From Bifidobacterium asteroides (GTDB lineage Bacteria > Actinomycetota > Actinomycetes > Actinomycetales > Bifidobacteriaceae), in NCBI RefSeq assembly GCF_009683175.1, contig NZ_WKKW01000003.1, forward strand, positions 166,880 through 230,879: a stretch of 64,000 bases of DNA, in the 5' to 3' direction. Positions within the stretch are counted from its first letter, which is position 1; the number at the start of each line of letters is the position of its first letter. Below, one piece after another: positions 8,797-17,762 of the stretch. The notes beneath the pieces are model-generated. The model did no database searches. It had not been told where the DNA came from and saw only the letters and a program-made list of their open reading frames with translations. The position numbers and the translations under genes are program-made.

Positions 8797-11700
8797 TGTA
8801 TCTCAAGGAGCTGACCCTCAAGGGCTTCAAGTCCTTCGCCTCGGCCACCACCCTGCGTTTCGAGCCGGGCATCACCGCTGTGGTGGGCCCCAACGGATCA
8901 GGCAAATCGAACATCGTCGACGCCCTGGCCTGGGTCATGGGCGAGCAGGGGGCCAAGAGCCTGCGCGGCGGATCCATGGAGGACGTCATCTTCGCAGGCA
9001 CCTCCTCCAGGCCGCCGCTGGGCCGGGCGCAGGTCACCCTGACCATCGACAACACCGACCGGACCTTGGACATCGACTACACCGAGGTCACCATCAGCCG
9101 GACCATCTACCGCAACGGCGGGTCCGAATACGCCATCAACGGATCAGACTGCCGCCTGCTGGACATCCAGGAGCTGCTCAGCGACACCGGGCTGGGCCAG
9201 CAGATGCACGTCATCGTCGGTCAGGGGCGGCTGGATGCCATCCTGCGGGCTGATCCGGCCGGCCATCGGGCCTTCATCGAGGAGGCGGCCGGCATCCTCA
9301 AGCACCGCAAGCGTAAGGAGCGGGCCCTGCACAAGCTGGCCAACACCGAGGCCAACCTGTCCCGCCTGGATGACCTGATCGGCGAAATTCATCGGCAGCT
9401 GGGCCCGCTGGGCCGACAGGCCAAGGTCTCCCGCCGGGCCGACATGATCCAGGTCAGCCTGCGGGACGCCCAGGCCCGCATCCATGCCGACGACGCCCTG
9501 ACCTCGCAAAAGAAGCTGGAGGATCTGCACTCGCGGATGGTTCAGACCCGTGGGCAGCTGGCCCGGGGGCAGGAGGAGCTGACCAGGGTCAAGCTGCGCA
9601 TCGAACAGCTGGAGGGGCTGGATCGGCAGTCCAGTCCGGCCCTGGATGCGGTCAACCAGCAGTGGAACGACCTGACCAAGCTGGGTGAGCGGGCCGGGTC
9701 CCTGGCATCCTTGGCCAGGGAGCGCAGCCGTTCGCTGGAGGCCGGCATGGTGGCCGACCAGGGGCAGGATCCCGGGGTGCTCAGGCGGCGGGCCGACGAA
9801 CTCAGGGGCCAGGCCGACCAGGAGGAGGGCCAGGTCGGAGCCGACCGGATCGCCCTGGATGGCTGCGTTCAAGCCCGTGCGGATCTTGAGCGGCGGCTGG
9901 CCGCTCACCGGCAGACCATGACCGAGCTGCGGCAGGCGGCCAGAAAGCGACAGGCTCGGTTGGGGGACCTGGCGCAGCTGGTGGCCAAGGAGGAATCGGC
10001 TCTGGAACTTTCCAGGCAGCGCGAGCGTGACCTGATCCGCCAGCAGGATCAGCTCAGGGAGGGCTTGGAGCGGGCCAGAAACCGGGTACGCGACCTGGAT
10101 AGCCAGGAGGAAAGCCCCGACCAGGACGGCAGACAGGCCCTGGATCAGGCAGGTCAGGTCAGGGACCAGGCCCGCAGCAGACTCAACGACCTCCAGGAGC
10201 ACGAACGTCGCATCCAGTCCGATGCCATCTCGGCCCAGGCCAAGGCCGACGCCCTGGCGGACACGCTGGACCATCGTGGCGCTGGCGAGGCCTTGTCCCA
10301 GGCCGGGGATCCGGCCCTGCTGGGTCAGCTGACCGACTTCGTCCGCGTAGAGGAGGGTTGGGAGGAGCCCTTGGCCCAGGCCCTGCACGACTATGCTTCG
10401 GCCCTGGTGGCCAAGGATGGCCAGACAGTCGATCAGACCCTGGAGCGGGCGCGCCGGGACCGTCTGGGACGTGCTGCACTGATTTCGGCATCAGGCCCGC
10501 TCGAGGGGGCAGGTGTAAAGCCGGGCGATGGCCCCTGGCGGTCGGCCGCCGACCTGGTGGCCCTGCGTGATCATCCTGCCGATTCTGACCGGGCCCAGGG
10601 AGTGCTGGATGCTGTCCGCAGTCTGCTGGCCTCCACAGCTGCCGTTGATGACACTGATCAGGCCCGACGTGCCCTGAAGGATGGATGGCAGCAGGCGTTG
10701 ACCCGCTTGGGCGACCTCTACGACCGGGTGGGTGCTGTGGGCGGTTCCGCCCCGGCCACCAGTGATCTGGCGCTGACCGCACGCAGGGATAAGGCCCTGG
10801 CACAGGTGGAGGCCCTACAGGAGGAATCCAAGGCATTGCAGCCGCAGATGGATGCGGCCCATTCCGTTCTTGAGCAGGCTGAGAAGAAGCTGCAGGAGGC
10901 GCGCAACCAGTGCACCGAGGCCCGGGTCAAGGCCGAGCAGGCCGCCCGGGAGCTGGCAGCAGCCCGCAAGGAATCGGATCGGGCCCAGGCAGGGGTCAAG
11001 GATTTGGAAGACCGGCTGACCCAGGTGCGTGACCAGGTGCGCACCCACGAACTCAAACTGGAGGATCTCAGGGCCGGCCTGGCCCGAGCCCAGGAGGACG
11101 GGGGGTCTGATCCTGATGACCCGGAGGGCATGGAAGAGCGGCAACATGAATTGGAGACGGCCCTGGACCAGGCCCGCACGGCCGAGATGGAGGCCAAACT
11201 GACCTGGACCGAGACCGACCGGCGGCACGCCTCCCTGCTGCGGCAGATTGATCTGCTGCGGGATCAGGCCGACCAGGCCGAACGTCATCGGCAGCGGATA
11301 GGCGAGGAGAACCGTCGTCGCAGGGCAGGCATGGCCTCCCTGGGGCTGATTGCGCTCAGGGCCGACCTGCTGGCCCAGCTGATCAAGGGCAGGATGGACC
11401 ATACGGCCCGCCGCCGAGATCAGCTCAGGGCCAAGGCCTCGGCACATGACAAGGAGCTGACCGATCTGCGGGCCGATAGGGACGCTCTGGAACCCAAGGT
11501 GGCCGGTCTGCGACAGGACGAGCATGGTCTGGATCTGGAGCGGGAGCGTCTGGCCGGCGAGGACGGCCGTCTGCGCCAGCGCATCCAGGATGACCTGGGC
11601 ATGGAGCCGACGGAACTGATCCGCGAATACGGTCCAGACCGTCCGGTGCCTGTCCTGGATGATGAGGGCAATCCGGTGCCTCTGGACCAGGAGGGGACGG

Positions 11701-12434
11701 ATGAAGACGGGGATTCGCCGGCCTTCAAAACAGTGCCCTATCGGCGCGGTGAGCAGGAGAAGCGGCTGGCCAAGGCCAAGCGGGACCTGGCCGCCCTGGG
11801 CAAGGTCAACCCGCTGGCCACCGAGGAATACGAAGCCCTGGAGTCCCGCAACCGCTACCTGCACGAGCAGCGTCAGGATGTAATAGGTTCCCGGGACGAT
11901 CTGATGGCCCTGGTCAAGGATCTGGATTCGACCATGGTCACGGTCTTCAAGGAGGCCTTCGACGACACCGCCCAGGCCTTCGAACGCATCTTCGCCACCC
12001 TCTTCCCCGGCGGACGCGGGCGGCTGCGGCTGGAGGACCCGGACGACCTGCTGACCACCGGCGTTCTGGTCGAGGCCAGTCCGGCCGGCAAGAAGGTCCG
12101 TCGGCTCTCCCTGCTTTCTGGCGGGGAACGGTCGCTGACGGCCCTGGCCCTGCTTCTGGCCATCTTCACGGCCCGACCCAGCCCCTTCTATGTCATGGAC
12201 GAGGTCGAGGCAGCTCTGGACGACGTCAACCTGACCAGGCTGCTCAAGGCCTTCGAGCAGCTGCGGGAGCATGCCCAGCTGATCATCATCACCCACCAGC
12301 AGCGGACCATGGGCATCGCCGACGCCCTCTACGGGGTCACCATGAGGGGGGACGGGGTGACGGCCGTCATTTCCCAGCGGCTGAAGGATCCGAATCGTTC
12401 CGGTCGCGAAGAGCCCGAGCCCGATCAAGGGTGA
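8796..12434 (+). CDS. smc: Chromosome segregation ATPase SMC
   Basis: 1212 residues, normal for SMC. The N-terminal head has Walker A GPNGSGKSN at about residue 32. Two long coiled coils flank a hinge near residues 510-640 (FVRVEEGWEEPLAQALHDYASALV). The C-terminal head has the signature LLSGGERSLTALALL, Walker B FYVMDEVEAALDD and the D-loop. It works with ScpA and ScpB (encoded at 31907-33369) to load and extrude chromosomal DNA loops. It overlaps folC by one base at its start. Its last 68 bp overlap the end of the convergent racemase gene. Confidence 0.97.
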   Translation: MYLKELTLKGFKSFASATTLRFEPGITAVVGPNGSGKSNIVDALAWVMGEQGAKSLRGGSMEDVIFAGTSSRPPLGRAQVTLTIDNTDRTLDIDYTEVTISRTIYRNGGSEYAINGSDCRLLDIQELLSDTGLGQQMHVIVGQGRLDAILRADPAGHRAFIEEAAGILKHRKRKERALHKLANTEANLSRLDDLIGEIHRQLGPLGRQAKVSRRADMIQVSLRDAQARIHADDALTSQKKLEDLHSRMVQTRGQLARGQEELTRVKLRIEQLEGLDRQSSPALDAVNQQWNDLTKLGERAGSLASLARERSRSLEAGMVADQGQDPGVLRRRADELRGQADQEEGQVGADRIALDGCVQARADLERRLAAHRQTMTELRQAARKRQARLGDLAQLVAKEESALELSRQRERDLIRQQDQLREGLERARNRVRDLDSQEESPDQDGRQALDQAGQVRDQARSRLNDLQEHERRIQSDAISAQAKADALADTLDHRGAGEALSQAGDPALLGQLTDFVRVEEGWEEPLAQALHDYASALVAKDGQTVDQTLERARRDRLGRAALISASGPLEGAGVKPGDGPWRSAADLVALRDHPADSDRAQGVLDAVRSLLASTAAVDDTDQARRALKDGWQQALTRLGDLYDRVGAVGGSAPATSDLALTARRDKALAQVEALQEESKALQPQMDAAHSVLEQAEKKLQEARNQCTEARVKAEQAARELAAARKESDRAQAGVKDLEDRLTQVRDQVRTHELKLEDLRAGLARAQEDGGSDPDDPEGMEERQHELETALDQARTAEMEAKLTWTETDRRHASLLRQIDLLRDQADQAERHRQRIGEENRRRRAGMASLGLIALRADLLAQLIKGRMDHTARRRDQLRAKASAHDKELTDLRADRDALEPKVAGLRQDEHGLDLERERLAGEDGRLRQRIQDDLGMEPTELIREYGPDRPVPVLDDEGNPVPLDQEGTDEDGDSPAFKTVPYRRGEQEKRLAKAKRDLAALGKVNPLATEEYEALESRNRYLHEQRQDVIGSRDDLMALVKDLDSTMVTVFKEAFDDTAQAFERIFATLFPGGRGRLRLEDPDDLLTTGVLVEASPAGKKVRRLSLLSGGERSLTALALLLAIFTARPSPFYVMDEVEAALDDVNLTRLLKAFEQLREHAQLIIITHQQRTMGIADALYGVTMRGDGVTAVISQRLKDPNRSGREEPEPDQG

Positions 12435-13110
12435 CCTCTGCCAGGACTGCCTGAGAGTCCACGATGGGCAGTTGCGGCATGGGGTAGGCCTCGTTGAGCA
12501 CCGAGAGCTCGGTGCAGCCCAGCAGGACCGAATCGCAGTGGTAGTCGTTCAGGAAAGCCTGGAGGACGCTCAGGTAGCGGTCCCGGTCCAGTCGCCCTTC
12601 CTTGACATCGTCGTAGATCAGCGCGCTCACCCGGTCCTGCAGGGCCTGGTCCGGGTCCACCAGCCGGTAGCCGGCGCTGTCGGCCGGGCCCTGGTAGATG
12701 GCGGCATGGCGGGACCCCTCGGTGCCCATGTACCCCATGCGCGGATGGGATTTCGCAGGATAGTGCCGATCTGCCCAGTCGATGGTGGCCTGGGGCATGC
12801 TCAAAATGGGCACCGGGGTCAGGGCCTGGAGCCTGGGCAGAATCTGATGGGCGGTGTTGCAGGCCATGACCATGAAGGAGGCTCCCATGGCTGTGGCCTG
12901 GCGCACGTCCTCGGCCAAATAAGGGAAAGGATCATCCTTGCTGCGGCCCAGGATGAACTCGGTGCGGTCGGGCACGGTGGCGTGGTTGAAGACCACGTAG
13001 TCCAGAAAGTCCTGGTCCCGGTGCGCCCCGGTCATCCGGTCCAGCACCCGTACGAAACTCTCGGTGGCCAGCGTGCCCATGCCGCCCAGGACGACGAAGA
13101 AGTTCCTCAT
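12367..13110 (-). CDS. Aspartate/glutamate racemase family protein, probable aspartate racemase
   Basis: 247 residues. FVVLGGMGTLATESFVRVL opens the fold. The two catalytic cysteines of the cofactor-independent Asp/Glu racemases are visible in MVMACNTAHQI (about residue 82) and LLGCTELSVL (about residue 195). It interconverts L- and D-aspartate or glutamate. It starts with an ATGA overlap on the stop of the ATP-grasp ligase gene (13107-13110), which points to coupled function: supply of D-Asp to that ligase. The C-terminal codons run 68 bp into the smc coding region on the opposite strand. Aspartate is inferred from context; glutamate racemase (MurI) is the main alternative. Confidence 0.85.
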   Translation of the reverse strand: MRNFFVVLGGMGTLATESFVRVLDRMTGAHRDQDFLDYVVFNHATVPDRTEFILGRSKDDPFPYLAEDVRQATAMGASFMVMACNTAHQILPRLQALTPVPILSMPQATIDWADRHYPAKSHPRMGYMGTEGSRHAAIYQGPADSAGYRLVDPDQALQDRVSALIYDDVKEGRLDRDRYLSVLQAFLNDYHCDSVLLGCTELSVLNEAYPMPQLPIVDSQAVLAEVTLDRARALRDRNDSDPSAAGK

Positions 13111-14351
13111 GCCAGTGTCCTCTTGTCACGGAAGTAGCGCCGGTAACGACGCCTATAGATGGAAAACATGTGTCGAATCAGCAGCCAGCGCTTGAAATTG
13201 CGGTCCTTGCTGTACTCCAGGGTGGTGCCCCAGTCCCCGCGGCGAATCATGGCCATGGCCTGTCGCTTGTCCTCGGATTCGGCGCAGTATTTGCGGAAGA
13301 TGTCCTTGGGGATCTCCATCCAGAGGCGATGCCCCCGGCCGAAGACGGTGCGTCCGTTGAAGGGGGTGTCCAGAACCAGGTCGTCCACGAAGTAGCGGGC
13401 CAGGTTGAAGCCGTTCAGGGTGACCACGTAGCTGCTGCGGCCCTGGCGCAGATTGATCTCGAAGAGCTTGTAGACGCCGTCGCGCGGGTCGTACTTCATG
13501 TCGAAGTTGGCCACCCCGCTGTACTTGATGTCCTCAAGGAAGGCCTTGATCCGGTCGAAGATGTCCTGGTTGTAGTCGGGGATGATGGCCGCGTAGTTGC
13601 CCACGGCCTCGGGCGCGGGATCCTCCAGCAGGGGATGGCCCAGGAACATCATGCGCACCCGGTGGTGACGGTCCACGTAGGCATTGAGCACCCTCATGTT
13701 GTCATCGCCCCCGGGCACGAAGTCCTGGATGACCATCTGAGAGGTGTACCCGGCCTGGTAGGACCTGCGGATCATGGTGTCCAGCTCATCCGGGTTGCTG
13801 AAGATGAAGGCCTTCTTCCTTCCGGGGAAGTCGATGCCCAGCCACTCGTCGCTGTCCGCGGGCTTCATGGCCACCGGGTAGTCGAAGGGCAGGTTGCGGT
13901 GGCGACCGGCTTTGACGTCATCGGCATCCACCGAAACAGTCTTCGGGTGGGGCAGGTCGTAGCGGTCGCAGAGCTCGTAGAAGGAGGATTTGAGCGAGAG
14001 GGAACGGTTCAGTTCCTTGTCGATGGCGTTGAAGACGAACCGTTCGCGCAGGGGCTCGCCGAACTCGTCCAGCAGGTTGGCATAGGTGTCCCCGCAGGGC
14101 AGCAGGAGCAGGGTGGCTCCCGGGTGGTCCCGGTGATAAGCGTCGGCCCACTCGTTCAGGGTGGACACGAAGACCTTGGGATTGGTAAAGTCGTGGACCA
14201 GGTGCAGGTCCAGGATCTTGCTGTATTTGGTCGGGGAGAGCTGGTAGTGGCCGAATGCGGTGGAGACCAGGCCGTAGGCCTCGTGGAAGGCTCGCGCCAT
14301 CCCGTAGGTGTTGATGTCGGTTCCCAGTATGACCGGTTGGAATTCTTTCAT
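13107..14351 (-). CDS. ATP-grasp carboxylate-amine ligase, probable D-aspartate ligase (Aslfm type)
   Basis: 414 residues from the ATG at 14351 (MKEFQPVILGTDINTYG). An upstream in-frame ATG at 14372 lacks a ribosome-binding site, whereas AGGTGG lies upstream of 14351. ATP-grasp features: YPVAMKPADSDEWLGIDFPGRKKAFIF (nucleotide-binding Lys), VIQDFVPGGDDNMRVLNAY, and FDMKYDPRDGVYKLFEINLRQGRSSY (metal-binding Asp/Glu and Asn). In Enterococcus faecium a related enzyme attaches D-Asp to the lysine side chain of the wall precursor and its gene neighbours a racemase. The same pairing with a MurE-like gene upstream supports that role here. Confidence 0.75.
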   Translation of the reverse strand: MKEFQPVILGTDINTYGMARAFHEAYGLVSTAFGHYQLSPTKYSKILDLHLVHDFTNPKVFVSTLNEWADAYHRDHPGATLLLLPCGDTYANLLDEFGEPLRERFVFNAIDKELNRSLSLKSSFYELCDRYDLPHPKTVSVDADDVKAGRHRNLPFDYPVAMKPADSDEWLGIDFPGRKKAFIFSNPDELDTMIRRSYQAGYTSQMVIQDFVPGGDDNMRVLNAYVDRHHRVRMMFLGHPLLEDPAPEAVGNYAAIIPDYNQDIFDRIKAFLEDIKYSGVANFDMKYDPRDGVYKLFEINLRQGRSSYVVTLNGFNLARYFVDDLVLDTPFNGRTVFGRGHRLWMEIPKDIFRKYCAESEDKRQAMAMIRRGDWGTTLEYSKDRNFKRWLLIRHMFSIYRRRYRRYFRDKRTLA

Positions 14352-14436
14352 GTTTCTGAAACCACCTACCATGTGCTCGTGCGCCCCACCCTGCCGCGGG
14401 GCATTCGGCTTTCCATCTTAGAACCTGCCGGGATCG

Positions 14437-16005
14437 TCAGACCTTGGCTGCGCCGGTGGCTCCCAGGTCGTAGCTTTTCGTGCCCAGCAGACGTGCCACT
14501 ACGTGGTCGTCGCCCTCGTAGGGCACGTGGCGGCCTTGATTCTTGAACCAGCGCTCCTCGCCCTTGCCGGTGACCAGAATGATCCGCAGACGATCCCCCG
14601 GCTGGCCCGGTTGGCCAAGACCCTGTTCGATGGCCTGGGTCCTGTCCAGTACGATGCTGGTCTTCAGGTTGGCGTTGGTGACGAAACTCAGCATCTCTTG
14701 GTCCACATGTTCCGAGCTCTCCTCGTTTTCGTCGTCAGAGGTCAGGATGAGTCGATTGACGCGGTCCTGGGCTGCCTGGACGATGCCCTTTCGTCGGTCG
14801 ATACCCCTGCCGCCGGTTGCTCCGCAGACCAGGGTGATCTCAGGTTTGCGCTCGCCGTAGTGCTCATCCACAAAGTCCAGCAAGGCCTTCATAGAGGCGT
14901 AATTATGGGCGTAATCGACATAGGCAATCCGGTTGTCGGCTTGGAAGCATTCCATCCTGCCGGCGATGCGGATCTTCTCCATGGCGTGGAGCGCATCGGC
15001 ATCGGGTTCCAGCCCCAGCCTGTTCAGCATGGCAAAGGCGGCTATGGCGTTCAAGGCGTTGAAATCACCGGCTATGGACAGGCTGATCGGGGCCATGGGA
15101 CCACTGGCAGGGCCGATCAGATAGTCGTTGCCCTTGCCCGGGGCCTTGCGGGCCACGAAGTCGGCCTCTTGTTGGCCGAATCCAAAAGTGGTCACTGGAA
15201 TACCGGCGGCGTCGGCATCTTGGCGGATCAGGTCGGCCCTCTGGATGTCGGCTCCCATGACCAGCTGCCTGCTGTTGTAGGCTATACGGCGCTTGCAGTA
15301 AAGATAGTCCTCGAAGGTGGGGTGCTCCATGGGGCTGACGTGGTCGGGTGAGATGTTCAGGAAAGCCCCCAGGTCGAAGGTCAGTCCGTAGACGCGATCC
15401 ACCTTGTAGGCCTGGGAGGAGACCTCCATGACCAGGTAGCGCATGCCGGCATCCACCGCCTGGCGCATCATGCGGAAGAGGTCCAGCGACTCGGGCGTGG
15501 TCAGCTGGGATTCCACGTAATGGCGGCCGTCCAGGCAGTTGTCCACAGAGGAGAAGAGGGCCGTCCGGCCTCCGGAGAGTTCACCCAGCATGGCGTGCAG
15601 GTAGTAGGCGGTGGTGGTCTTGCCCTTGGTGCCGGTGATTCCCACCAGGGTCAGCTGGTTCTGCGGATAGCCGTAGAAGGCGGCCGAGAGCAGGCTCATG
15701 GACTTGCGCACGTCATTGACGATGATTCCCGGGGCGCTGGTGTGAGCGGACAGGTCCTGCTGGGCCACGTAGGCCGCCGGACCTTCGGGACCACAGGCAT
15801 CCATGTATTCGGGCAGGAAATGCCCCTTGCAGAAGAGCAGGCTGCCGGGTCCGGCCTGGCGGGTGTCGTAGGTGACGTCGGTGAAGGGCTTGAGCGAGGA
15901 GTGATCCGCCGGCTGATCCAAGGTCCATCGATCACCCTGAATTACCTCGCGCAGCTGATCGTGTTTGCGCAGCAGCTCCAGGGCCGAAGCCATCGTCAGC
16001 GCCAT
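14437..16005 (-). CDS. murE: MurE-like UDP-MurNAc-tripeptide ligase, probably lysine/ornithine-adding
   Basis: 522 residues. GAGGAGG ends 8 nt before the ATG at 16005. P-loop VGITGTKGKTTTAYYLH at about residue 120; TTPESLDL, LVMEVSSQAYKVDR, NISPDHVSPMEH and the carbamylated-Lys region YCKRRIAYNS follow. The C-terminal domain has CGATGGRGIDRRKG. At the position of the DNPR motif, which marks diaminopimelate-adding MurE, this protein reads SDDENEES, so it should add a different diamino acid (Lys or Orn, as in bifidobacteria). It heads an operon with the ATP-grasp ligase and the racemase. A further MurE in the dcw cluster outside this window is possible. Confidence 0.85.
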   Translation of the reverse strand: MALTMASALELLRKHDQLREVIQGDRWTLDQPADHSSLKPFTDVTYDTRQAGPGSLLFCKGHFLPEYMDACGPEGPAAYVAQQDLSAHTSAPGIIVNDVRKSMSLLSAAFYGYPQNQLTLVGITGTKGKTTTAYYLHAMLGELSGGRTALFSSVDNCLDGRHYVESQLTTPESLDLFRMMRQAVDAGMRYLVMEVSSQAYKVDRVYGLTFDLGAFLNISPDHVSPMEHPTFEDYLYCKRRIAYNSRQLVMGADIQRADLIRQDADAAGIPVTTFGFGQQEADFVARKAPGKGNDYLIGPASGPMAPISLSIAGDFNALNAIAAFAMLNRLGLEPDADALHAMEKIRIAGRMECFQADNRIAYVDYAHNYASMKALLDFVDEHYGERKPEITLVCGATGGRGIDRRKGIVQAAQDRVNRLILTSDDENEESSEHVDQEMLSFVTNANLKTSIVLDRTQAIEQGLGQPGQPGDRLRIILVTGKGEERWFKNQGRHVPYEGDDHVVARLLGTKSYDLGATGAAKV

Positions 16006-16192
16006 GCCGTCTTCCTCCTCGTCTGATGGGATTCTTTCAGCCCGACTGCAATCCGGTCGAGGCCAGGTCCAAGTCTATAGTCCCGGCCAGGCAGGCACAG
16101 AGGAGTCCCGCCACCCCTTGACCGAAAATATACATATGCTTCAGGTCCCATACCGGAAGTGACTGGGCCAACCATTGCCCGGTGATGAAAGG

Positions 16193-16951
16193 TCAGAGCC
16201 AGGAGTCGGTGACCGGGCGGCGGCCCTGGGAGATCAGGTGCTGGTTGAAATGTTCCCGCCACTTGGCCTGTGCCTGCCGCTGCCAGTCCATAAGGGAGTC
16301 CATGGTGATCCGGGCCACCTGGGGGAAGAGGGTGGTCATGGGCTTGATCAGGTCCACGGCGGCCACAGTATCCGCCGTGGCATTGTGGAAGTTGCCGTGG
16401 GGGATGACGCCGTAGTACTCGCTGGTCATTCCCAGGTTGCGGCGGCCCGACCGATGGGAGATCTCCCTGTCCAGAACAAGAGGGTCCACCACCAGCAGAT
16501 CGCCCTCGCTCAGGGGCTTGACCGAGCCCGCGCACCAGCGGGCGATGTCCCCGTCCAGCATCTGCACGTCGAAGGGGGCGTTGTAGGCCAGCAGGGGAAT
16601 GCGCTTGTCCTGGGCCCGGGCGATGAATCCGGCCATCTGCTCGGTGGCCAGCTCAGGCTCCATGCCCTCGGTGGCCAGCTGCTGATCGGTGAACCCGTTG
16701 ACCCGACTGGCACCCTTGCTGATATGCCGGTGCGGATTGACTATCCAGGTGGCTACTGCATCCCCTGAGTAGCCCTTGGTCGGGTCGCGCAGAACCAGGC
16801 TGGCCGAGACAATGCCGTCCTTGCCCGGTCTGGTGCCCGTGGTCTCGGTGTCGAACCCCAGAAGCCAGGAGTCCCCCAGGCGAGTCGACCCCTCCTGCTG
16901 CGGGGCGGACGCAAGCGCCTGCTCCATGCTTGTGTGCTCGGTGTTTTCCAT
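16193..16951 (-). CDS. DEDDh 3'-5' exonuclease (DNA polymerase III epsilon-like)
   Basis: 252 residues from the ATG at 16951 (MENTEHTSMEQ), chosen because GAGGAG (16961-16966) lies 9 nt upstream; a longer frame begins further up without such a site. Exo I motif GFDTETTGTRPGKDGI (Asp, Glu), Exo II in LLAYNAPFDVQML (Asp), and the final HNATADTVAAVDL (His, Asp). This is the DnaQ-like exonuclease fold. It lacks polymerase-binding sequences that would make it a certain epsilon subunit, so it may be a stand-alone repair or RNA nuclease. It is divergent from the sigma-factor gene. Confidence 0.87.
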   Translation of the reverse strand: MENTEHTSMEQALASAPQQEGSTRLGDSWLLGFDTETTGTRPGKDGIVSASLVLRDPTKGYSGDAVATWIVNPHRHISKGASRVNGFTDQQLATEGMEPELATEQMAGFIARAQDKRIPLLAYNAPFDVQMLDGDIARWCAGSVKPLSEGDLLVVDPLVLDREISHRSGRRNLGMTSEYYGVIPHGNFHNATADTVAAVDLIKPMTTLFPQVARITMDSLMDWQRQAQAKWREHFNQHLISQGRRPVTDSWL

Positions 16952-17048
16952 AAGCGATTTCTCCTCTGCCATTATGGTAACCGAGGAGCGACCTGCCCGC
17001 GACCGGGTCGGAACCGCAACGGGCGAGGGGGGATGGCACAATAGGGGT

Positions 17049-17723
17049 GTGGCAGATACCAGCGAACTCGAAAGCAGAAAACGTCAATTCGAGGCCCTGG
17101 CCATGCCTGCGGTCGATGTGCTCTACCGTCAGGCCATGCGCCTGACCAACAACCCGGATGACGCCCAGGATCTGGTCCAGGATACTTTCGAGCGCGGATT
17201 CAAGGCCTTTGACCGCTTCCAGCCTGGCAGCAACTTCGAGGCCTGGATGACCACCATCGAGCGCAATGCCTACTTCAACCAGTACCACAAGGCCAAGCGG
17301 CGCCCGCAAAGGGCCAACGACTCGACCGGCGAGTACAACGACTGGGACATCTATTCGGCCTCGGAACACGGGTCCGAGGGGCTCAAGTCCGCAGAGCAGG
17401 AATACATGGAGACCTTCGCTCCCGAGGAGATCATGGCCGCCTTGGACCGGCTCAGTCCGGAACGTCGGCGAGTCTTCATCGACGCCGCCATCGACGGCAA
17501 GAGCTACCAGCAGGTGGCCGATGAGGAGGGCATCAAGATCGGCACGGTCATGAGCAGGCTGAACCGTGCGCGCTCGCAGCTGCGCCAGGAGCTGGAGCGG
17601 TATGCCAAGGAGCGGGGCTACCAGCAGGAGCACGGAGCTGCAGGCAAGCCCTCAGCGGAACGCCATGGACCTGCTGAGGCCAGGCCTAGTATAAAAAAAG
17701 AGATCAGCAGCAAGGGGCACTGA
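17049..17723 (+). CDS. sigH: ECF sigma factor, SigH/SigR (RpoE) family
   Basis: 224 residues from the GTG at 17049; the frame is open upstream but lies across the divergent exonuclease gene. Region 2: MPAVDVLYRQAMRLTNNPDDAQDLVQDTFERGFKAFDRF and NFEAWMTTIERNAYFN. Region 4: ALDRLSPERRRVFIDAAIDGKSYQQVADEEGIKIGTVMSRLNRAR, an HTH. Length and sequence match the actinobacterial disulfide-stress sigma factors, which direct RNA polymerase to thioredoxin and mycothiol-type genes. A small Cys-rich protein follows 39 bp downstream, where the anti-sigma factor RsrA/RshA is normally encoded. Confidence 0.92.
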   Translation: MADTSELESRKRQFEALAMPAVDVLYRQAMRLTNNPDDAQDLVQDTFERGFKAFDRFQPGSNFEAWMTTIERNAYFNQYHKAKRRPQRANDSTGEYNDWDIYSASEHGSEGLKSAEQEYMETFAPEEIMAALDRLSPERRRVFIDAAIDGKSYQQVADEEGIKIGTVMSRLNRARSQLRQELERYAKERGYQQEHGAAGKPSAERHGPAEARPSIKKEISSKGH

Positions 17724-17762
17724 GGGCCCCCGAAGATCGGGTATCAGGAAGCGGGCAGGAGC

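Noticed and set aside
10815..12428. 537-codon minus-strand frame opposite smc
   Set aside because: Shadow frame within the coiled-coil and C-terminal head coding region of smc.
13170..14546. 458-codon plus-strand frame opposite the ATP-grasp ligase
   Set aside because: Shadow frame; the minus strand has the ATP-grasp motifs and an ATGA coupling to the racemase gene.
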